This document shows positions 47,253 through 58,419 of a DNA stretch of 64,000 nucleotides, one piece after another (within the stretch, counting starts at the first letter, position 1; each line of letters starts with the position of its first letter). The notes beneath the pieces are model-generated. The model was given only the letters and a program-made list of their open reading frames with translations, was not told where the DNA came from and ran no database searches. The stretch is from Jacaranda mimosifolia (taxonomy: Eukaryota > Streptophyta > Magnoliopsida > Lamiales > Bignoniaceae), in contig CM032121.1 in the NCBI GenBank assembly GCA_018894105.1, positions 6,056,507 to 6,120,506 on the forward strand, in the 5' to 3' direction. Both the position numbers and the translations under genes were made by a program.

Positions 47253-47531
47253 ATTAAGCTACAAAGTCAGAAGTATGGCAATGGCACAATGCATGCTGAA
47301 AATCAATTTGGAGGAGAAAAGTTATGATTTTTTAATTGAGCTGTACAACTTGTATATATACAAGGGGGTAGCATTAATGGCAGAAGAAAACAAACTTAAC
47401 AAAAGGCTAATTAAATATAGTTAGCTAACTAAATATAGTTAGAAGCCCTAACTAACAATTAATTTGCTGACTAATTACTGATTACAAAAGGATATTTCTA
47501 TTTACAGAAAGATAAGACTTTGATTCTAATA
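47253..47531 (-). repeat. 5' LTR of Copia element (279 bp)
   Basis: Pairs with 34935-35213. Followed on the minus strand by a TGGTATTAGAAG primer-site-like sequence. Confidence 0.85.
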
Positions 47532-47793
47532 TCATATGTTGCACTTTCAATGAACAAGATTAATGACAATAATAATTTTTATTGATCATCATTTAAGAAA
47601 ATACATTTAGTACCAAAATTTGTATTTATAATTTGTAGCCATAACTACGAAATTAATTATGCAGTATTTTCTCCATAGTGGATGTAAACCTAATTTTTTA
47701 GCGGTTTTTCTTTGGTTATGCATATGTCATGATCTGTGTCTACTTTTACCCCGGCTATATCATATCTTACAATGATTTCTACCTGTGTACTTA

Positions 47794-48158
47794 GTGCCCG
47801 TTTGGTTTTGTTTTCAAAACCCATTTTCATTTTCTCCTCAAAATGAAAATAGAAAACTATCAATTTCTCTCCTATTTTCATAGGCCTTTTCATTCTCAAC
47901 GCATTTTTCTAGACACACTCTTACACTGTCTCTCAATTTTCACACTTTATTTTCTCCTACTCTCATTTGCATGACTTTTAATACAAAAATATAATAATAT
48001 CCAAATACAATTTATTTTCAATTCTACATAATTATGTCATTTTAAACAAAACATTTAAACAACATTTCATTTTTGAACTCATACTTATAACTAACTTTTT
48101 ACTATTCTTTTTCACCAGAAAATGAAAATACCTCCAGAAAACAAAACCAAAAGGGCTC
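47794..48158. mobile_element. Tourist/Harbinger-like MITE (365 bp)
   Basis: GTGCCCGTTTGGTTTTGTTTTC at the left and an inverted near-copy (GAAAACAAAACCAAAAGGGCTC) at the right, flanked by TTA on both sides. Non-coding. Related termini to 34039-34553. Confidence 0.65.
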
Positions 48159-48169
48159 TTAGCTTTTGC

Positions 48170-48805
48170 ACTCACATTAATTTTATAACTTTTAGACTAT
48201 TTTCAATATCTGGTATTAATTTATTTTACGTAATGGATCATCCATTCTTATACTCTAACCATGTTCCCATCAGCATATATATGGATAGAGGATTCTTCAA
48301 TACATAAAATAAGATATCATTCTCCGTCTAACAGTTTAAATATATATATATATATGTATATATTTTCAATCAGTACTCCAGCGATAAAATTAGTATATAT
48401 ATTAACTCCAGCCAAATAGTCTCTGGTATGTTCTTCTTTGCCTGGATCAGATCAAGCAACTAAGAATCCATCTGGTTTGTAGATTTTAAAAAGTTTCTGG
48501 GACTGTTTCAGCTTGACTAGCAGTGAAGCTGAGAGGATATGGATATATATATATATATATATATATTCATATAGCTATATATAGTATATGGCTATTTAAT
48601 ATACAAAATAACATGATTCTCTCTTCCAACAGTCTGTTTTTCTTTTTCTTTTTTTTTTTTCAAACAGTTTAGAAATGAAATCAGTTTATCAACGATCCAG
48701 ATGAATCGCCATTGGTACACGGCCTGGTAGATTTTAAGAAGTTTATGTGAATGTTTCAACTTGAATAGCAGTGAAGTCGAGAGAAGTTGACAGGAAGTTG
48801 GATAA
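48170..48805. other. G6 distal upstream region, no gene
   Basis: Paralogous (inverted) to the G1 upstream region, 1010-1302 plus 3577-3830 and 4758-4815. It contains the empty sites of the Copia insertion (near 48505-48515) and of the 0.93-kb TIR element (near 48240-48260), plus (TA)n runs near 48545-48567. Confidence 0.75.
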
Positions 48806-49585
48806 GGGAAAAATGCAATTTTAGTCATTTAACTATTGCCAACTTTTCAAATGGTTAATCTTCTATTGCAGCTTGCATATCTAGTCCATTATCTTAAATT
48901 TTTCATCAATTTAGTCCATTCAGGCTGCTTAATTTGAAATCGAACCCGACACATATCCAATTACATATATTTCACTAGACCAAAATTTGGAACTTTTTGG
49001 ACACGTGTACTCATGTGCTATTTCTTTGCCATATCATCTTAAAATTTAACTAAATCTTGAAGTCGAAGATGTAATTTAGGAAACAATTGCTGTAGTTATT
49101 TTTTAATATGAAAGAAACAAATGTTAAAAAAGATATTAAGAAAGATAGTTATTTAAAATATAATTTAGAAAAGTACATATATATGAAAAGTTGAAAATAA
49201 TTATTATAAAAATGAATATTTATAGGTGAAAAATGTGGTCGGTTTTTTTTCTCATCTTTTTTAATCTAGAAAAAATAACTGCAGTGATTATTTCTTAAAT
49301 CACATCTTCAAATTTAAGATTTAGTTTAATTTTTAAGTTGATGCGGCAAAGATATGATACCTGTATATACATGATCAAAAAGCCCCAAATTTTGGCCTAA
49401 TGACAGGTGATTGGACATGTTTCGAGCTTCATTTCAAATTAAGCGGCCTGAAGAACTAAATATGCAAATAAATGGACTAAATGTGATGGCAAATTTAAGA
49501 TAATAGACTAAATACGCAAGCTGCAATAGAAAATGAACCATTTAAAAAGTTGACAATAGTTAACAGACCAAAATTACAATTTTTC
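48806..49585. mobile_element. Long-TIR foldback element (MULE-type MITE), 780 bp
   Basis: Terminal inverted repeats of about 190 bp: GGGAAAAATGCAATTTTAGT on the left and the inverted copy ending near 49585 on the right. Flanked by direct copies of AAGTTGGATAA (48795-48805 and 49586-49596), consistent with a 9-11 bp duplication. G1 carries the empty site (985-1010). Long TIRs and duplication length suggest the Mutator superfamily. Non-coding interior. Confidence 0.8.
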
Positions 49586-50111
49586 AAGTTGGATAAAGAT
49601 GGCTTCTTAAGGCAATCATTAATTTTCAAGGAAGTAATAAAGATAAGAAAATATATATGGCCATTTCCGGGGGCCGGGCAACTAAAAGAAAAATCAAACT
49701 GTGTTAGATCTTGAAAAAGAGTTGGTCTTGACAACTTATTGACACGAGTTATTTATTCATAGTCAAAGAAGTTGGTGAGGAGAGCTACCAGAGCAACACA
49801 AGAAAATTGACCACTTCTCTGAGGCGAATTACATATTTTATCTGGTCAGAAAAATCGAAAGTGAATTATGTGCTGAAGAATGCATCTTCTGTTAAATATA
49901 AAATTGCAGACCATCAAAGACTTGGCAAGAATTTCATATGCGCACGAAAAAGACAAATAATAATGACAATTTCAAATTAGCTATATTTTGAAATATTTGA
50001 TTTATTCAAATAGAGTTCACTATATATATGTGCTCACTTTCCAAGCTTAGCATCTCATCATCGAAGTAGCATTAATCAATTTAAGCTCTGATCAGCAAAT
50101 ATCTTATTAAG

Positions 50112-50952
50112 ATGGCTATTCGCGTCCTGATCATAACTATCGCAATTGTGGCGTTGGCTTCTTCATTAGCCTATGCATCCGATCCCAGCCCTCTTCAGGA
50201 TTTCTGCGTTGCAGTTAATGACTCTGATGCAGCTGGTAATTTCACTATCTTTTTATCTTTTCACAGAATGAGTAGCTAGTTTGCAAATGTGCTTAATGTT
50301 TGTAATAATTTGCAATAGCAACATTCTCTTTACATATCTTAATTATGACCAATTTATTGAATGTTCTGTATTTATATTACTTGCAGTATTTGTGAATGGA
50401 AAGATTTGCAAGGACCCAAAAACCGTCACACCAGATGATTTCTTCTTTTCCGGTCTTAACAAGCCTGGAAATACATCAAATCCACTTGGATCAAAAGTTA
50501 CTCAGGTGACTGTCAATCAATTAGCAGGACTCAACACTCTTGGCATTGCTTTGGCTCGTCTCGACTTCGCACCATATGGCGTCAACCCTCCTCACACACA
50601 CCCTCGGGCAACTGAGATTCTTGTTGTTGTGGAAGGAACTCTGTACGTTGGCTTCGTGACTTCCAATCCAGCAAATCCGGACCAGAAGAACAAGCTCTTC
50701 ACAAAAACATTATATGCAGGAGATGTGTTTGTGTTCCCCGAAGGCCTCATTCATTTCCAATTCAATACTGGAAAGACCAACGCGGTGGCTTTTGCTGGTC
50801 TAAGCAGCCAAAATCCAGGAGTTATTACAATTGCAAATGCAGTCTTCGGTTCCAAACCTCCTATTTCTTCTGATGTTCTGACCAAAGCTTTCCAGGTTGA
50901 CAAGAATGTGATCAAATATCTTCAAGGACAGTTCTGGTGGGATAACAACTAG
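50112..50952 (+). CDS. G6: germin-like protein, type A, intact
   Basis: Exons 50112-50235 and 50387-50952 with a phase-1 intron; 229 residues. Signal peptide [18 protein letters not shown], then LAYA. Disulfide Cys 32 and 49. Metal ligands H111, H113, E118, H164 ([10 protein letters not shown] and GLIHFQ). Sequon N70-T-S. It is the inverted-arm counterpart of G5, with one visible residue change (A for V in TNAVAF). A TATATATA run lies near 50020-50030 and a W-box block at 49807-49812, about 300 bp upstream. Tail-to-tail with G7. As for all family members here, superoxide dismutase, oxalate oxidase or other activity cannot be told from sequence alone. Confidence 0.96.
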
Positions 50953-52628
50953 AAAAGCAAATAGCTATATGAATTGTGTTTGATTGGTATTCGTCCTGTT
51001 AGATAACAGGAAAAGTTAAAAATAATCCTCATTACTGTGGTTGTATGCTGAGTGGCAGATTGAAATTTTTTTTGTTTCTCCATATGAATGAATAATCTAT
51101 TTAACTACTTATCTCAAGTAGGTTTATCTAACTTTCGATACAAATTATTTCTAATTAAACTCAAGAAAAAATTACTTATTGGAATAAGATATTTTTTTCA
51201 ATTTTATATGTTCAGAGTCACAATTTGACTGAAATAATACTCTATTCTTAAAAAATAAACTAACAACTCCTACTGCTACTCATAACTCTTGTATCAATTT
51301 ACAGAATATATAAAATACTCGTATGTGATAAAAGATGTCATGGTTTTTATTTTAATTTGTCCAAAATATTTGTTCCACTTTACAAAGGTAATATATTTTT
51401 TCATTCAAATATCTCTCATATATAAACTTCAATATTTTTTTATCCCAATCCCATGATACACAAAAGAATAGATATACCAATCGCTTTCATGCCATGCATT
51501 TTTTATTCCACAAACTAAAATTGCCAATGAGTTTAACTCCATTTGTTAATAAAAAATGATTTGGTGATGTTAATGCTCCATTGTAATTAACATAAACTAT
51601 CATATATGTGTGCTTAAATTAAAAGCTGATATATATATATAGGTTATTATAATATTTTTCTCAAATTAATCATAGCGTGCATGATGTCTCAGATGATGTA
51701 ATTAGTGTGATATGAAACAAAATTATATATATTGATATTTATCATTTCAATAATAGAATGGGGCTTGTCATAATATACCAACTATCATTTTAAAATTAAT
51801 AATATATATATATATATTAAAAGAATAAATCTTATAGATCTCCTAAATTTTCAATTCTATACCCAACCCTAATAATTATTTCCAGAAAAAATATCCAAAT
51901 ATAATTTTATTTTCATTTTCAAAATCATTATTAACTTTTAACTTTTAAAAATGCTGAAAAAAGAAAATAAAAATGAAAACATATATATCCAAATGAACAC
52001 TTTATTTTTCTTAATTCCTACAAAAAGTCAAATGCGACAATCGTGTGTAAGATCAAGGGAGTAATAAGGTCAAAATGTGGACTACATATACTAACCTCAT
52101 TCATGAAAAAAGAGATAAAAGGTAGAATCTTTTTTTAAGTGCAAATATCAACTCCTTATAATATACATATATAGAACTAAATTACTTTTTCTTTCCTGCA
52201 ATTTCTGTATTTACCTCTAAATAATTCTACTTATTTACCCAAAATAGTCCTATTCTTAAGTTGAAATAGTGTAGTACAACTTATTTTATATACATATTCT
52301 GCATTATATACTTGACAAATTAATAACTTGATTTGTATATATATCTACCATTCTGTTGCTTGATGGATTGATGAATTTCAGAATTGCAGAAAGCAGATAT
52401 ATCATAAAGGAAATAAACTCAGAAACTTAACATTATATTACATTATTATTCTGGAAGTACAATAAACAGACTCCAAACCAGTTGCAACTGAAAAATCAGC
52501 TGAAGAGGAAAGGATAAGAAACTTATTCAATGTTACATATTGTTCTCAAATGGTAAAACTTTGTTGTTTCTCCATGCCAACAGAACATCTTAATTTAGAA
52601 ATCTTATTCATATCAGCTTAAATTATAT
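50953..52628. other. G6-G7 intergenic region, no gene
   Basis: Shorter counterpart of the G2-G3 and G4-G5 spacers; it lacks the indel block of about 0.85 kb. AT-rich with several (TA)n runs. No ORF of interest. Confidence 0.75.
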
Positions 52629-55600
52629 TTAATTGTTGTCCCACCAAAATTGTGCTTGAAGGTAGTCAATCACATTCTTCTCAACTTGGAAAGCCTTAGT
52701 CAAAAACATCTGGATTAATTGGCGGATCTGACCCGAAAACTGCATTAGCAATAATTATGACTCCTGGATTCTGGCTGCTTAGACCAGCAAACACAACAGC
52801 ATTCTCATGTCCGACGTTAAACTGAAAATATATCAAGCCCTCTGGGAAGACAAAAACGTCTCCTGGGTATAGGTACTTGGTAAACAGCTTGTTTTTCTGG
52901 TTTGGATTTGCTGGATTGGAAGTCACAAACCCAACGTACAGAGTGCCTTCTATGACGACAAGAATCTCAGTGGCACGCGGGTGTGTGTGGGGTGGGTTGA
53001 GACCGTAGGGCGCATGGTCAATACGGACTAAAGAAATGCCAGGAGTATTGAGCCCTGGGAGCTGCTTGACGTTAACAGGAGTAACCTTTGATCCCACTGG
53101 ATTTGATGTGCTCCAGGCTTATTTAGACCTGGGAAAAAGAAATCCTCGGCAACAACCATGTTTGGGTTCTTGCATATCTTCCCGTTCACGAAAACTACAT
53201 ATGTAAAAATAGATGCCAACATTATTTAATGATCCACAGTAATGCAAAGAATTTACATAATCAGAAAAACAAGCATGCAGTTAATTACCAAGGGCCATGG
53301 AATCATTAACAGCAACACAGAAATCTTGCAGATGGCTGGGATCTGATGCATATGCAAACATCGCCAAAGACAATAAGTGTAACGACCCCGAAATTTTATA
53401 TATTTGTTAAATTATTATTATTTGTTTTATTAGTTAATTTTAGTTATTCGATTAAAATTTTGAATTATTTAATCATGATAAGAATTATATAAGATTCAAT
53501 TTATATTTTTACAAAATTTTGAGATCGAAAATGCATTTTATTTATTTTGGGAACAAAATTGAGAGATTCTAAATTATTAAAATATATAAAAATATATATA
53601 TATATATATATAAATGAAATGAGAGGATAAAGACAACCGGCCATGCTTGCTTATCTCATCATGTCAAGTCAAAATTAATTCAATTTTGACTTCTCATTTC
53701 CTTCTTCCTTTTTATTCATTTTTTCTTCCTTTTTCTTCTTATCTTCTTCATTCACCGCCACCTTCTTCCTCCATTTCAACCAAGCCAAAAGCTTCACCAC
53801 TAAGCTTCCTTCTTTTCATCACACCTTACTACCATCTCTTTGACCATTTTCAGGCCACAAAACCGCAACCATGCAAGCTGGTTAACGGTGGTCGGAGAAG
53901 TAACGAAAAAAAAACCCATTTCCTTGGTTAACTTTCGGTACTCATCCCCAAGCCCCGAAACTTGCAACGAAGGGTATGGTTGTGTAGCTAGAGAGGGGTA
54001 GAAGTAGAATATAAGGTTTCTTGGCAGTTTCGGCGACGGACGGCGGGGAACGGAGCAAAACAGTGGCGGTGGAGCAAGATGATTTTTGGAGTTGTTTTGG
54101 TGTTTTCCGGCAAATAGGAGCGGTATAACAAAAAACTAACCAGAGAGTATTGTTCAGGAGGGTGTAAGGAAGAGAACGGTGTAAAGTGTCCATATTCATG
54201 CGGCGGCGGACGGCGACCGGCTACGGCGGCGCTCCGGAGACCTGGAGGGATAATTATCTCCTCGTTCCAACGGTCGTGACGGTATAGTCCATTTTCGAAT
54301 CCGGGCATTAGTTAGTGAGTTATGAATTTTGTTAGGTTTTGATAATTATATTTTTATGTATTATATATATTCATGCAATATATATATTCATGCAAGGTAT
54401 ATGTATGAGTTAGGATGATAAGTGATTTATTATGGACTTTAGGTGGTGTTATTATATGATTATGTATTATATATATGTATAAGAATTTTTAGATTTTGAT
54501 GGCATATTGATAATTTTGGAGATAATTGTTAGATTAAGCATGGAATATTATGAAATTGGAGGTTGAATTGAGATTTGGTAAGATTTAATTAGTGACATTT
54601 TGTGGGTTTGAGCAAATTATAGATTATTTATAAAATAGGATTTTAAGATTTTAAATCTTAATTTGTTAATAGTTGATAAGATTAAATTAGTTTGTTTGAT
54701 TTATATAAATTTGGACTTAAATAAGATTTCTATGATAATTTTGGGAAATAATTGATCTTATTGAACTCTTTGGCATAGTTTGATTAGGATAATGTTGTGA
54801 TATATTTCTAGAAGATTACTAGAATTGAATAGGAAAGTGACTTTGGAAGTACTCTGTTGATTAGGTGTTGAAGGAGTGGATCCTGTTGATCAGTAGATCA
54901 CGGCCAGTGGTTATTCTACTGAAACTGCAAGAGGTGAGGATCTATCCCTCTTGGTACTCGGTATACCTATGAGGTTCTGCCAATTTGGCATCCTATTGAG
55001 CTATCTGTTATTGAAATTAACCCCTGTGTGGGTTTACTGTTTCTGTACGTTACTCAGAACCGTGTTTGGTTTCTGTTTGTTATTTGATTCTGTTTTGAAT
55101 ACCCCTGTGAGGGTTATATCTGTCATGTATCTGTTTCTGTCTGTTCTGGCGCCCAGAATTTTGTCTGTTATCTGTTCTGATCTGATTTGTATCTGTTGCC
55201 TTGTCGGCATTTCTGTTATCTGATCTGTATTATGGCCATGCTGGCATATCTGTATCTGTTACAGTTATCTGTTGCCTGATGGGCATCGTTTCTGTCTGCT
55301 ATGATCTGTTTTGTCTGAAACCGGCAATGTGCTAGGGACTTTCCCCTGGGCATCTGCATAAGCGGTTAATTCTGTTATTTGTACGGTGATTATGAGGCCA
55401 GGGGCCGATCCGGGCGATATGTTTGGTTATATAAGGCACGCTTGGGACTTTCCCCTCAGTGTCGGCGGTACGGTAGGGACTTCCCCTGGGTATTGATGGT
55501 GCGCTAGGGACTTTCCCCTGGGCATCGGCGGTGCGCTATACAGCATCGTATGGGCATCTGCCATATACCAAGCTGTTATGCTTCGGTGATATGTTTGTTT

Positions 55601-56273
55601 GGTATAAGGTGAATCGGCAATGCACGTCTTAGACTATCCTTTGAGTGCATATGCTTTGGGTTTGATCTGTCTTATTGTTTCTGTTTGTCTGACATCTGAT
55701 CTTGGAGCAATAAGGCAGGAGAGTTTCCTGTTTGCTTATCGGAACTATCTGTATCTGTATCTGTTTGATTTGTCCGTTTGTATTATGATTTGTCGAGTCG
55801 AATCATCCTCGATAAATCCCTTCTGCATTCCTCACTAAGTCTTTGGACTTACCTCCTTGTATTCTATGATATCAAACAGGGAAGAGATGGTTCGAGATGG
55901 ATCTGGGAAGAAAAGTATTCGATTTCCTTTTGAAGATTGTACAGAATATAAGTTATGATGTATTGTATTGGGAAGGAAACCTTAGAGATGTTGTGATATG
56001 TATGATTGTAATTATATGGCTTTAATATGTTATGCCGTAAGGTATTAATATTATGAAGTTTAGAAGGTGTTTATTTTGAAAATGGTGGTTTAGAACTAAT
56101 TGATGAGATTGAATGGCATTTTAGAATATGTGTGAAATGAACTTATGGGCCTTTTGTTAGCTTGTGACTCTAATATTTAAGATTGAATCTGTGTGGTGCC
56201 TTGATTGAGGTGTCATCCTGAGGAGGGGTGCTACAATAAGAATAGCTGAAAAGAAGCCTAAAGCCATCTTCAT
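52629..56273 (-). pseudogene. G7: germin-like protein, type B, pseudogene
   Basis: Former two-exon type B gene. The start codon is at 56273. Exon 1 is split by the solo LTR 53378-56235 within the signal-peptide codons (exon parts 56273-56236 and 53377-53289). A 2-bp deletion also lies beside the insertion. Exon 2 is 53194-52629. It has a 1-nt deletion near 53108 (GPG-N-TSN region becomes PGAHQIQ) and a 1-nt insertion near 52705 (DVLTKAF becomes DVFD then stop). The second-box metal ligand His is Tyr (GLIYFQFN). The HTHPRATE box remains. Four independent lesions make it non-functional. Promoter TATAAATA is kept at 56323-56330. Confidence 0.93.
53378..56235. mobile_element. Tekay/Del-like solo LTR inside G7 (2858 bp)
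   Basis: TGTAACGACCCCGAA to GGGTGCTACA with perfect ATAAG duplications (53373-53377 and 56236-56240). Same family as 14949-17098 but longer, keeping a segment (about 53740-54320) that is deleted there. ORFs inside (53647-53931 plus; 53942-54308 minus) have no retroelement domain. Repeated GGGACTTTCCCC phrases lie at about 55330-55530. The two LTRs sit at different host sites, so they are independent insertions and not copies made by the arm duplication. Confidence 0.87.
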
Positions 56274-57627
56274 TTTAGCTGATATGGGACTGAGTGGATC
56301 AACCAAGCATACAAATGGTGCCTATTTATAGATTACACAATGCGAAAGAGTCATCTCCTTTGTTTTACAATATTAATTTTATGAAGACTTGGAAAGTCTA
56401 TCGACACTTGGGTAATATTTTATGGGGTATCAGATATGTGAAGATTTCTTGCACACCTAACACAGCATACCGGACTAATTCTTTTACTTGTAGACGTACA
56501 ACAATATGATTGCCTCGTTGAAATGGTCCTTTTTTCTTAGTAATTAAATTGTCGTATTTCAATCATTTACTAACTCTATTCATCATTTCAAGCTTAGTTT
56601 AATGTTTTGGTCAACCTGCCCAATATCAGCATTTAGAGGTTTCTGTCACAAGAACTCTTTAGCCACCTGTACGTACTAATTGTCAATTCGCTGTCTTCGT
56701 GGTAACTATTTTGAATTGATCTACATATTTTTATTACCAAACCAAACTACATAGTAACGATACAAGCACAAGTACTACATTTGATGGAAGTTAAAAGATT
56801 TGGTTTCATTAAGAATGATATAATTCCATCAAAAATAAATGCAGCAAGCAAGTCAGAGGGTTTCTGAGGATATTACAGAGCATGTATAAAGGGTTGAATG
56901 ATTGTTTAATTTGAAAATGTAAACATTTAACCTGATATGTTAGAAATGTATTACTTTCTTTTCGCAGAAAAATCAATCATTGAGGGCTTTTGTCAAAGTG
57001 GGAAAAGCCTGCTTGATCAATTTCGCCATTTTCTGGAAAGCTGTTAATCTATCGTTTTCATTTGGTGAAAGCATAGATGCCTTGCAAGAACATTGATATA
57101 AAAATGATCAGATACAAAAGAAAGATGCACACCCTAACAGCATATACTTTAATTTTTTGATAACTTAGAATATAACATAAATAAGAGTGACGGCCCTTGT
57201 TCCCACAACTGCAGTTTCATTTACTTGTTGAACATGTATGTTACTTCATGAGAAATACTAAACTAACACAAGTCCGCCCTTGGAAAGTCTAATAATGTGC
57301 AAGGAAAAACAATGATAGTCTACGTAGGCATAGCTTATTCCCCTTCATCTTGCGCTTACTTTATCAAAATTTAAGCTACTCTCAACTTATCACCAAAATG
57401 AATTGACAACTTCACCGTCAACTTGGATATTTGTCCACAATACTGTATGTTCAAACGTGCAAATAGATATTCATATGATTATGCAAGACCGCAGTTGAAC
57501 AAGTTTTCCTAAAATCTTCAATTTTCTTGCAGATAAGTCTTTCTGTTGTTGAACCAGCTTCGTTTCACTGCAGTAGTTTCTTAAAGTGCACTCCGCGGTA
57601 TTGATGAAAGAATTTTATAATCGGAAC
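56274..57627. other. Head-to-head spacer between G7 and G8, left part
   Basis: Paralogous (inverted) to 17400-18738. Promoter of G7 at the left (TATA at 56323-56330). No gene seen. Confidence 0.75.
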
Positions 57628-57957
57628 GACAAATCGGGAGGTGTAGCCGCAATAGCACCAGTTTTTATATGTCTGTTGGCTTTACCCTTTTTTAAAAATA
57701 TGTATGTACGTAGTTCAAGTTTTCGCCCGATTCACCAAGGAATATTTTGGTTGCTTTTGGCGGATCGCTTACTACTAGGTTGGATCGGGTGTCAACCTGT
57801 GGAGGCACCATTTGTTACTATTGGACAAATTTCTCTTTTTCTTTTCTTTTTATTTTTTGCCAGAACACCCATTCTGGGACGAGTTGGAAGAGGAATTCCT
57901 AATTCTTACACCGATAATGAAATTCAAAAAAGAAAATAGGAAATCAGTGTGAAAAAT
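57628..57957 (+). pseudogene. cob: NUMT: fragment of mitochondrial cob (apocytochrome b)
   Basis: About 330 bp encoding the C-terminal end of plant mitochondrial apocytochrome b: KSGGVAAIAPVFICLLAL, FRPIHQGIFWLLLADR, LLLGWIGCQPVEAPFVTIGQ and ILGRVGRGIPNSYTD are visible. The ORF joins host codons at its left, and its start is not native. The inverted paralogue at 17387-17400 lacks it. GAAC stands at both junctions (57624-57627 and 57958-57961), either a short duplication or microhomology. Only part of the protein (the last transmembrane helices) is present, so it is a transferred fragment and not a functional gene. Chloroplast petD was considered and does not fit. Confidence 0.92.
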
Positions 57958-58114
57958 GAACACGCTAGTAAATATTCCAGAAACTAATTTTTGACCATTT
58001 CTACGCCATAAAATGTCAATTTTTAGGTGGAGAATTGATGGATATGTTCAAGATATCATTAATTTGTCCAGGATGTAATTTGACGGAAAAAGCTACAACA
58101 GCAACAAAAGAGAA

Positions 58115-58120
58115 TTGACC
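58115..58120 (+). promoter_or_regulatory. W-box core in G8 promoter
   Basis: TTGACC about 300 bp before the G8 ATG, followed by ACTTCTCTAAGAAGAG. This is the intact version of the site split by the solo LTR upstream of G3. Confidence 0.45.
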
Positions 58121-58419
58121 ACTTCTCTAAGAAGAGAAGAATTAAAAATGCATTATATGCTAAAGTATGCATCTTCGTCTTCTATGGCGGGATATGAAAT
58201 TGCAAATCTTCAAAGACTTGGCAAGAATTTTATTTGTGCATGACAAAGGAAAAGAGATGACAAATTCAAACTATTAATTAACTGTTATCTCAGACGCAAG
58301 TATTTGATTTCTTCAAACAGATTTCCCTATATATATGTCCTCACTTTCCATGCTTGGCATCCCACCAAAGCAACAATAATCAATTTAAGCTCTCAGCAAA
58401 ATCAGTACATTTGCTTAAG

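Larger units (their letters stand above)
34935..47531 (-). mobile_element. Copia element split by a nested Gypsy element
   Basis: LTRs of about 279 bp at 34935-35213 and 47253-47531. In element orientation (minus): 5' LTR, a degenerate initiator-Met-like primer site (TGGTATTAGAAG near 47250-47240), gag, protease, integrase, RT and RNase H. RNase H is interrupted at 43006/35394 by 35395-43006. A polypurine run GGTGGGGGCA precedes the 3' LTR. No clear target duplication was found. Several stops and frame changes make it non-autonomous. Confidence 0.88.

Noticed and set aside
34930..47536. Target-site duplication of the larger Copia element
   Set aside because: The flanks (TGATA and TCATA) do not match convincingly; not claimed.
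53647..54308. ORFs in the solo LTR inside G7
   Set aside because: Low-complexity or frame shadows in LTR DNA, absent from the related LTR at 14949-17098.
57586..57939. Functional 117-residue gene
   Set aside because: The residues match mitochondrial apocytochrome b, the start comes from host DNA, and the block is absent in the paralogous arm. It is a transferred fragment.
57628..57957. Chloroplast petB/petD origin
   Set aside because: The ADxLLLGWIG and GRVGRGIPNSYTD signatures belong to mitochondrial cob.
58354..58419. Upstream extension of the G8 protein
   Set aside because: It would need a TTG start, and the ATG at 58420 gives the proper signal peptide shared with G3.
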